Part shown: piece by piece, positions 55,855-64,000 of the stretch
Numbering within the stretch: position 1 is the first letter of the stretch
Layout of the letters: each line of letters begins with the position of its first letter
Assembly (NCBI GenBank): GCA_911728455.2
Contig: OU452240.1
Coordinates: 4,597,913-4,661,912, forward strand
DNA: 64,000 nt
Reading direction: 5' to 3'
Origin: Marthasterias glacialis
Lineage: Eukaryota; Echinodermata; Asteroidea; Forcipulatida; Asteriidae
Position numbers and translations under genes: made by a program
Notes under the pieces: generated by a model
Seen by the model: only the letters and a program-made list of their open reading frames with translations
The model's database searches: none
Told to the model about the DNA's origin: nothing

Positions 55855-56721
55855 TTTCAAGCTTTTTCGCCGATAACAATATCAAATGACTCATCTGAAT
55901 ATGACAGTCTGACATTGTGTGCACAATCAAGTTAATAGTGCAAGAATTAATGCCTTGTAAGATCAAATTCATTCTGTATATATCTTGTTAAACTGTACCT
56001 TTAAGGTAATATAACCTGACATATGATGACGTCATGATGACGTCAATTTTTTTCAGAGCATTTATGACCTATCAAGTGTTTAAAAAAGAATTTTTATCAT
56101 AGCATGTTCCGTTAGCAATTAATGACTTACAGGGTCAAAAAATGAAGAAAAAAAATCATTTCACATTTAACATTTCGTCATTTCACAGTTAACAAGAACT
56201 TGCCATTATCTAACAACATGCCAAGTTTCAGAGATCAGACCTATTATTTTGGAGATACGACTTAAAAAAGTTCACCTTTAATGTGACGTCACGTGACCCC
56301 TGATGACGTCATCGATCTAAATTTTAACACATGTTGGCTGCCTGACAGTCATCATGTGAATCAATTTTGAAGCGATTACAAAAAATTTCGCCACACATAA
56401 CATCTTCTCAAAGTGCATTTCAACCATAATATGACGTCATCGGTATTCTGTTTTTCTGGCCGGACACTAACATCGTTAAAACCAACTTCATAATTTTTAC
56501 CACTTTTTAATTACAAGGACACTTGTAGAGGTCGCGTGAGGTCACGCACACTGAATAAAATGTAGACATAATTTATCCCTAATTGCAAAACAGCACTTAG
56601 AACGCAATGTGCGTTATTTGAATGACCTCCTGTACACTAAATGAGACCAAAAAAAACCCAAAACAAAAAAAATAAATGAAAAGAAGAGCCGTTTCGCTGC
56701 GCTTCGCTGCGAAACAACTAG
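55825..56721 (+). mobile_element. Hairpin-terminated element ending CTAG
   Basis: It starts ACTAGACATG, sharing a 30-bp palindrome (55825-55854) with the minus-strand element. It ends in a GTTTCGC/GCGAAAC hairpin (56691-56715) followed by AACTAG. The interior has several TGACGTCA sites. Hairpin plus CTAG is the form of a Helitron 3' end, but no 5' TC end is evident. Confidence 0.5.
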
Positions 56722-57392
56722 AAAAAAAAACGAAGACGAAGAACAAAAATAATAATAATAGCCCTCATGCGTAAAATGTTAAGAGTGTACAGAAACTTCC
56801 TCGGGCATTAAAATTAGGTTGTGTACAAACAAATTTTGTATTTCCCGTGACACACATTTAACCTCCTGATTGGGAGTTTAGATGGTAAGAGTAAGGGAAA
56901 ATCCGGATCCGGTCCCAAAACCCATTTTAGGATTCTTGTGCTGTTGTTTTAAGATCGAAACTTGTCAACGGTGGATACAAAATTAGGGAATCAATGCAAA
57001 TTAATATTAAAATAATGGTTGTGGGTTGCGTGTATGTAAAGACGATCTTCCAAGGCTTGCACGCGCACGTCCCCCACACTTTTCGGTAGCGATTTGGCTT
57101 ATGACTAGTCGTATTCCTGCTCTAGTCTTTATTTCAGCAGTTTTCTTGCGACGTTTACCTCGAAGTGATAACGTCAATGCAGTAAACGTTCTTGGATGTG
57201 CTGACTGATTGTGACCATGCTTGTACAGCCGTTTTTCTACTGTTATAATATAAACACCTTGTTTAACCCTAACTCCCAGAGTGATTTACTAGGATCCTTC
57301 CCCACTCTAACAAATTCTAACACATGGGTAACTCAACACCAAACTGTGGTACTCTGATTATGGTGGTATGCCTATGTCAGACTCCGAAATAA
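56722..57392. other. Unassigned sequence
   Basis: Includes a short (AAT)n run at about 56748-56760. No gene or known repeat is recognised. Confidence 0.35.
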
Positions 57393-58504
57393 ACTAGAAA
57401 TTTAGAGTTTGTGAACAAACTCACGGTGTTCGGCTTAATTACGTAATTGAACACTTTAAGGTCAATATTGTGTGCAAGTTTTTTGTCTATTTGTGCTATG
57501 CTGACGGGCGAAATATTTATTTGTACCTTTTTATCTTTATGCATGAAGGTTTATCATATGAAACTTCAACTTCCGGTTTGACAGGAACTAAAGGTCAAAT
57601 GGGGTCACACCTTGTGCATGGTATCTAGAATTGGCAGAGAGCTTTAAATTGATGTAACGATTATTAATGTACCATGTTTCTTTACTAAATACATATTTTT
57701 GTTGTACAAACTTTTACTTTCGGTTTCGACCGGAAGTGAAGGTCAAATGAGGTCACACTTTGTAAATATTTGTAGAATCGTCGAGGGGCTTTAAAGTTAA
57801 GTTATTAAATTAATACACAAATTTACGTAATTCAGAAACGATTTTTCATAACAAAACTACTACCTCCGGTTTCGACCGGAAGTGAAGGTCAAATGGGGTC
57901 ACACTCAGTGTAAGATTTGTTTAGTACTTCAAGCCCTTTCATATGGTGTAAAGATCATGTATTTAGCATGTATTATTCTTAAGATATGATTATTTTAGTA
58001 TAAAACTTCAATTTAATGTAATGACGTCATCGATGACGTCATTATTCCAACATTTTTGCTTTGTCATGTACACACTGTGGTCTAGGGATGTAGTAAGTTT
58101 TATGTCCGTACATGCTTTAGTTTTTGAGATAGCAAAATAATTTTTTTTCGACCTCGTGTATCAATTTCGTTGTGACGTAGCTATGACGTCATATATCACA
58201 TTTCTAAATTGCTCTTGAGCTAAAAAAAATATTATCTATTAAAAGTTAGTTGATATTTTTAATCACTTAGGCTCTAGAGCCCCAAATAACATGATTTGTT
58301 ACTATAACTTCCGGTTTCTACCGGAAGTAAAGATCAAATGAGGTCACGGTGTGCATACAATTTGTCCAACATTACAAGACCTTTCATATGCACCAAAGAT
58401 TTTGAATGTAGCATTTGCCGTTCTTGAGTTATGAATTTTTGAATTATTTAACGTTTATTTAACGTCATGACGTCATCAATGACGTCATCATTCCGAAAAA
58501 GTTT
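57393..58504 (+). repeat. ACTAGA start plus ETS/CRE array, interrupted at its 3' end
   Basis: It starts ACTAGAAATT with GTTTGTGAACAAAC and TGTTCGGC. ETS units are near 57568, 57716, 57864 and 58307, with CREs at 58020-58040 and 58468-58488. It matches 3330-4370 and lacks a terminal hairpin because another repeat joins at about 58505. Confidence 0.82.
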
Positions 58505-58691
58505 CATCAAATTATACGTTCCGGAGTTTGTACCAGAGACCTTCGAGTGGCTGAATAAACAAGAGAAATAACAAAATGGCCTAGTAACTTTGATAGTAGT
58601 AGCAAAAGCCGACTTTTGGTATGACTCTGTCAGTCATGGTATGTACTTTTTGCACATAGTTCGCCATCAGCTCAGATGACGTACATGTAGT

Positions 58692-61600
58692 ACCCACAAT
58701 AGGTCACGTGATGACATGTAAACACTGGTTGCGCAATCGATCTATTGGAAGCTGAATCGAAGTGAATTTTTTCCCGCTCTGGTTGATATGTAAATGTACC
58801 GACCGACGCTTTTGTCTCACACACCCCTACCTGATTGGTTTATAGTGTGTGCCCTACTTATAGTCAGGATTTATAATCTTTCTCACTGATAAGAAAAAAA
58901 AAGATGAAGTGCACCCAAATAATCTCATTTTACAGATTACCAGACAAAGTCATTTGAAAAAACCTACATGAAATACACAGCATTATACACATGCAAAAAC
59001 TTGTAAGAAGCAACCAGTCACGTTTCAATCCTAGCAGAGTCTTTTTCAGGGTCTTTTTCTTTCAGCCATTGACAAAGACTCTGCTAGGGTCGAAACGTGA
59101 GGTCATGAACAATTTGATTGCATTTATACAACAGGTCCTTGTGTTTGGAAAGCAGTTTGCAACAGCTAATTTTATTATGTCAGCGACAGGCCTATGTATA
59201 TATTTTTAATAATTTTTGCCTTTTAATTTGTGAAGAGACGTAAATCAATGTCTGGCTAATTTTATACCATCAGTGTATAGGTAGGCCTATTTGTTTGATA
59301 AAAGGGAAACACAACATTGGAAATCTGAATTTATGCTCGCTCTTTTTTTCAATGAACAATATTATCCCATAAAACTTTCATCAAATTATACGTTCTTTTA
59401 TTTTAGCCTCTAGACGTTTACTCCTGGGCATATAACACTGGAAAAAGACAATAAACAGGAATCTGTATTGTTATGGTTTGTCTGTACCATCACATTTGCA
59501 CAAGTTTGAATCATCCACTTCTTTAGTTCAATGAGCGGAGGAATGTAATGGGTATTTGCCCAAACAAGGGAATGCAATTAGCTTTATTTTGTATATGACA
59601 CATAGAAACAACCGTACACTTTGAATTGACTTTTTGGTACCAGCTTTTAAAAATGTTGTGTTTATTCAAACCACATTGGTTTATTACCAATTGGGGGGGG
59701 GGGGGGGGGGAAATCAGGAACTATTTCACTTCAATAGATTTTATGCGAAAGTAATCCCAAAAAGACATACACACATATCGGGCCCAGATTACTTGTACTT
59801 GGTAACCTGCCATAAACATAACTTGGCAACCTGCCATAAACAAAGGAGGGGCGCCACACTTGCCTGCCCAACTTTTGTGTTAGCACAATAGACTTATTGC
59901 GCGACCTGCGTCATGTGACCTATTTATTGTGTGTGTTAAATGTAAGCAAACACGTCGTCCTTTATAGGAAAGTGCGGTACGATACATGGTGTTTATTCAA
60001 TCGAGGCTTTTCTTTCTTAACATCGGAGAAAAACATTCCAGAGTTTGTACCAGAAACTTTCGAGTGGCTGAATAAAGCCAGTAAGGACAGTTCTAACAAG
60101 TCTTGCAAATTCTACAAGTAACGTATAAATATGCATGATATGTACTAGTGCACGACGAAACGTTTAGGCCAGACGACCGCCACCACACACTTTATTCAAC
60201 ACAAGAAGTTAAAAGTTTTGAAGCTGAATCATCCAAAGAAATGAATAAAGCCAGTAAGGACAGTTCCAACAAGTTTTGCAAATTCTACAAGTTCTGTATA
60301 AATATGCATGATATGTACTAGTGCACGACGGAAAGTTTAGGCCAGACGACCGCGACCACACACTTTATTCAACACAAGTAGTTAAAAGTTTTGAAGCTGA
60401 ATCATCCAAAGAAATTGGTTTCCAAAACTGTGTAATTCCTTTCCTTTTTGAAATTTTGCAAGGCTAAGTATAAATGCTCACTTTTCCAACATTCTTTACC
60501 TTTTTTTCTTTCTTTCTTTTTTTTACAATGATTTAGGCCTGCATTACAAACAGATTACTTGTACTTGGTAACGTGCCATAAACATTACTTACAGATGACG
60601 TACATGTAGTACCCATAATAGACCGATTGCGCGATCTACGTCACGTGACCCCTGTTGGGTTAAAAATGTAACGAACTCGTAGTCCTCCATCGGAAAGGGT
60701 GGTACGGTACACGAAGATTAATGCATTTAGTTGATTTGATCAAGGCTTTTTTTGCTCGAAATCTGTGAAACATATTTCAGAGTTTGTACCAAAGACCTTC
60801 AAGTGGCTGAATAAAGCCAGTAAGGACAGTTCCAGCAAGTCTTGAAAATTGTAAAAGTACCCTATAAATGTGCACGATGTGTACAGCGCACGACGGAATG
60901 TTAGGCCAGACGACCGCGATCACCACACACTTTTCAACACAAAAATTTCAAAGTTTTGAAGCTGAAATTCTCCAAAGAAATTGCTTTCCAAAACTGTGTG
61001 ATTCCTTTGCCTTTTTGAAATTCTGCAAGGCTAGGTATTAATGCTCACTATTCTAACGTTGTTTATCCCTTTTTTTTTTTTACAGTGATTTAGGCTACCA
61101 TTACAAACAAAATAACAGACGGGTGGCTACATAATAGTCGTCCAACGCCAGTAGTGCATGGCTTAAAAAACCTCTTTTCAGAAGAATTCTGTTAATTTAT
61201 GAAACAGAGATGTGATTTAAATTAATGCCACACCATACTACTTTAAATAAAGGGACCGATTAACTAATTCATCGCTTAACGAAAGTACAATCGACTGTTT
61301 TCGAACTCACTCTGTGTCACGGCGTATCTCTTTACACGTATTTTTTCGCCAGCTGTATGACGTCATACCCGATAGGGGGTCACGTGACAGCATGTAAACA
61401 TTGTCGCGCAATCGGTCTATAGGTACATTGGTCTCGCAATCGGTCTATTGGAAGCTTAATCGAAGTGATTTTCTTTCCCTCTCTGATTGATATGTAAATT
61501 GACCGACGCTTTTGTCTCCCACAATCCCCACCTGACTGGTTGAAAGTACACCGTATGTGCCCTACTTATAGTCAGGATTTGTAAACTTTCCCCGTGAAAA

Positions 61601-63260
61601 GAAAAATGATGAAGCGCACCCAAATAATCTCCTTTTACATATTACTAGACAAAGTCATTTGACAAAAATATCCACATAAAAAACACTGCTCATTATATAC
61701 ATGTATATTTCTCTGGAGGGTTGGTAGTGGTATGAACTGTCTAATCATAGAGCCGTCAAATTGAAATCAATTTTGAAATTTGTAATGACTTAGGACCCAT
61801 TAATGCTGTATTTAGTCATTCAAACTGAAATGAGTGTACTCTTCCCAAAACTAAAGTTGTACTAGTCCTTTGATGATATTTGTTCTTGTCATCCTACAGA
61901 TAAAACCCAAGGTTGAGATGCAGTTGGAATGTCTCTTGATATTTACCAAGCCAAGACGTACAGAAATGAAGTTGTCGCAAAATTGAATTGAAAATTTTGA
62001 GGTTAATATTGTGTGCAAGTTTTTTGTCTTTTGTGCTATTTATTTGTACCTTTTGTTGATCTTTATGCATGAAGGCTTGTCATATGAAACTTTAACTTCC
62101 GGTTTGACAGGAACTAAAGGTCAAATGGGGTCACACCTTGTGCATGGTATCTAGAATTGTCAGAGAGCTTTAAATTTATGTAACGATTATTAATGTACCA
62201 TGTGTCATTAATAAGATACATATTTTTGTTGTACAAACTTATACTTCCGGTTTCGACCGGAAGTGAAGATCAAATGAGTTCACACTTTGTAAACATTGGT
62301 AGAATCGTCGAAGGGCTTTAAAAATAAGTTATTATATTAATACACAAATTTACGTAATTCAGAAACGATTTTTCATAACAAAACTACTACCTCCGGTTTC
62401 GACCGGAAGTGAAGGTCAAATGGGGTCACACCCTGTGTAAGATTTGTTTAGTACTTCATGACCTTTCATATGGTGTAAAGATCATGTATGTAGCATGTAT
62501 TATTCTTAAGAAATGATTATTTTAGTATAAAACTTCAATTTAATGCAATGACGTCATCGATGACGTCATCATTCCAAAAATTTGGCTTTGTCATATACAC
62601 ACTGTGGTCTAGGTATATAGAAAGTTTCAAGTCCATACATGCTTTATTTTTTGAGATAGCAAAATAATTTTTTTTTTCGACCTCGTGTATCAATTTCGTT
62701 GTGACGTAGCTATGACGTCATATATCACATTTCTAGAATGCGCGTGAGCTAATAAAAATATTATGCATTGAAAGTTTGTTCATATCTTCCTTCACTTAGG
62801 CTCTAGAGCCCGAAATAACATGAATTATAACTTTAACTTCCGGTTTTGACCGGAAGTAAAGGTCGAATGGGGTCACGGTGTGCATACAATTTGTCCCACG
62901 TTACAAGACCTTTTATATGCACTAACGATTTTGAATGTAGCATTTGCCGTTCTTTAGTTATTAAATTTTTGAATTATTTCACGTTTATTTAACCTAATGA
63001 CGTCATCAATGACGTCATCATTCCAAAAAAGTTTCGGTGTCATCCACTCACTAATACCTTTGTACATGGTAAGTTTCAAGTTCATACAAGCTTTACTTTT
63101 TGAGAAAATTTGCGGACAAGGTTCAGAAGGAAGAATGCGCAGAAAAAAAACTTAACAGTAACAATAGTTGTTCGGCTGTTGGCCGAACACCTAAAAACTG
63201 GGTGTTCGGATAGAGTTGTTATTTGATGTAAATAAAGTTAACACAACTAAAATAATTTCA
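58692..63260 (+). repeat. Composite repeat block, copy B
   Basis: It matches 1-4560 in order, including the TIR element (60619-61419), the ETS/CRE array (62095-63160) and the GTTCGGC/GCCGAAC terminal hairpin near 63167-63190. A G-run (59694 onward) is longer than in copy A. Confidence 0.88.
60619..61419 (+). mobile_element. TIR element, GACCGATTGCG family, copy B
   Basis: Same ends and E-box palindromes as copy A (1915-2747). The 28-bp palindrome found in copy A is missing here. Confidence 0.87.
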
Positions 63261-64000
63261 AAATAGAAACATGAAATATTGCTTGATGAAATAATATCTG
63301 ATAAGGACTTCAAGAACATCAGTCATGTTCCTACATTTATTTACCTTTAAATGAGGAGAACAATGAAGGACCTCCCAACGTTAGTTTTGGGTGAGAGAAT
63401 CTTGTTCCTACATCTAACCATATTTAATTGAGGAGCTACTTCCGGTTTGACCGGAATTAGAGGTCAAAGAGGTCAAGCAATGTACAACAGAGAAGGGCCT
63501 TCCTTAACCTTGGTAATTGGTGAAAGAATCATGTTCCTAGTTCTTAGCATTTTTTAATGAAGAACTACTTCCGGTTTGACCGGAATAGAGGTCACAAAGG
63601 TCATTTAATGTTTCACAAAGAAAGGCCTTCCCTTAGTTTGATATTTCTAGGAACAATCATGTTCCTACTTCTATTTACTTTTAAATGAGGGGCTACTTCC
63701 GGTTCGACCGGAAATAGAGGTCAAAGGGGTCAAACAATGTGCAAGGGAATATGTCTTCCATATCCTTGGTAATGGTGAAAAAATCATGTTCCAAGCACTT
63801 AGCATTATTCTAATAAAGAGATATTTCCGGTTTGACCGGAAGCAGATGACACAGAGGTCACTCAATGGGTCACAAAGAAAGACCCTCCCTAACCTTTACA
63901 TTTGTCGAAGAATTAAGTTCATATCTCAAACGGTTGATTTTTTGTTGATTTTTAAAGGTTTAAATAAGCTGTGTGTAAAAGACTAACAAAGCGTGGAGTG
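63261..64000 (+). repeat. ETS-palindrome tandem repeat, copy B of 8979-9720
   Basis: It continues copy B after a jump of about 4.4 kb relative to copy A. ETS units are near 63438, 63567, 63693 and 63823. It runs off the window end. Confidence 0.88.

Overview
This window is non-coding-rich eukaryotic DNA. It has GT/AG introns, many TIR elements, SINEs and LINE remnants, and long CRE-rich (TGACGTCA) and ETS-rich (ACCGGAAGT) tandem repeats. The repeat style (foldback elements with subrepeated arms, tRNA-headed SINEs, palindromic MITEs) points to a marine invertebrate deuterostome, probably an echinoderm or other ambulacrarian. That assignment is inference, not proof.

One host gene can be assembled completely. 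It is a 13-exon minus-strand gene running from an ATG at 41756 to a stop at 11432, encoding a 390-residue zinc-less medium-chain dehydrogenase/reductase. It matches prostaglandin reductase 3 (PTGR3, also called ZADH2). Every junction uses GT/AG, all phases agree, and the exon lengths sum to 1173 nt. A possible first exon of another minus-strand gene lies at 53679-53790 (weak).

Layout. 1-9720: composite interspersed repeats followed by arrays of an ETS-palindrome repeat, interrupted by a TIR element at 7117-8176. 9721-11431: downstream flank of PTGR3. 11432-41756: PTGR3, with introns full of SINEs, two unrelated LINE remnants, palindromic MITEs and TIR elements. 27222-39696: five head-to-tail 2.2-2.8 kb units, one on the 3' side of exon 3 and four on its 5' side. 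42244-43022: a decayed Penelope-like GIY-YIG remnant whose 3' flank carries a histone-type stem-loop. 43033-49373: nearly back-to-back and nested inverted-repeat elements, including foldback elements with minisatellite arms. 49533-49679: a (CT)n tract. 50027-52440: a tRNA-like inverted pair and another histone-type stem-loop module. 53939-57392: further hairpin-terminated elements. 57393-64000: ETS array, then a second, highly similar copy of the first part of the window, offset by about 58.7 kb.

The most interesting non-genic signal is a repeat family that starts with ACTAGA, carries regulatory-site-rich tandem arrays, and ends in a hairpin followed by CTAA. Different copies carry different stem sequences that still pair. 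The family has formed a head-to-tail array around exon 3 of PTGR3, and its last unit ends in four tandem copies of the terminal hairpin. This resembles the products of rolling-circle (Helitron/Helentron-like) transposition, but no transposase is present in the window.
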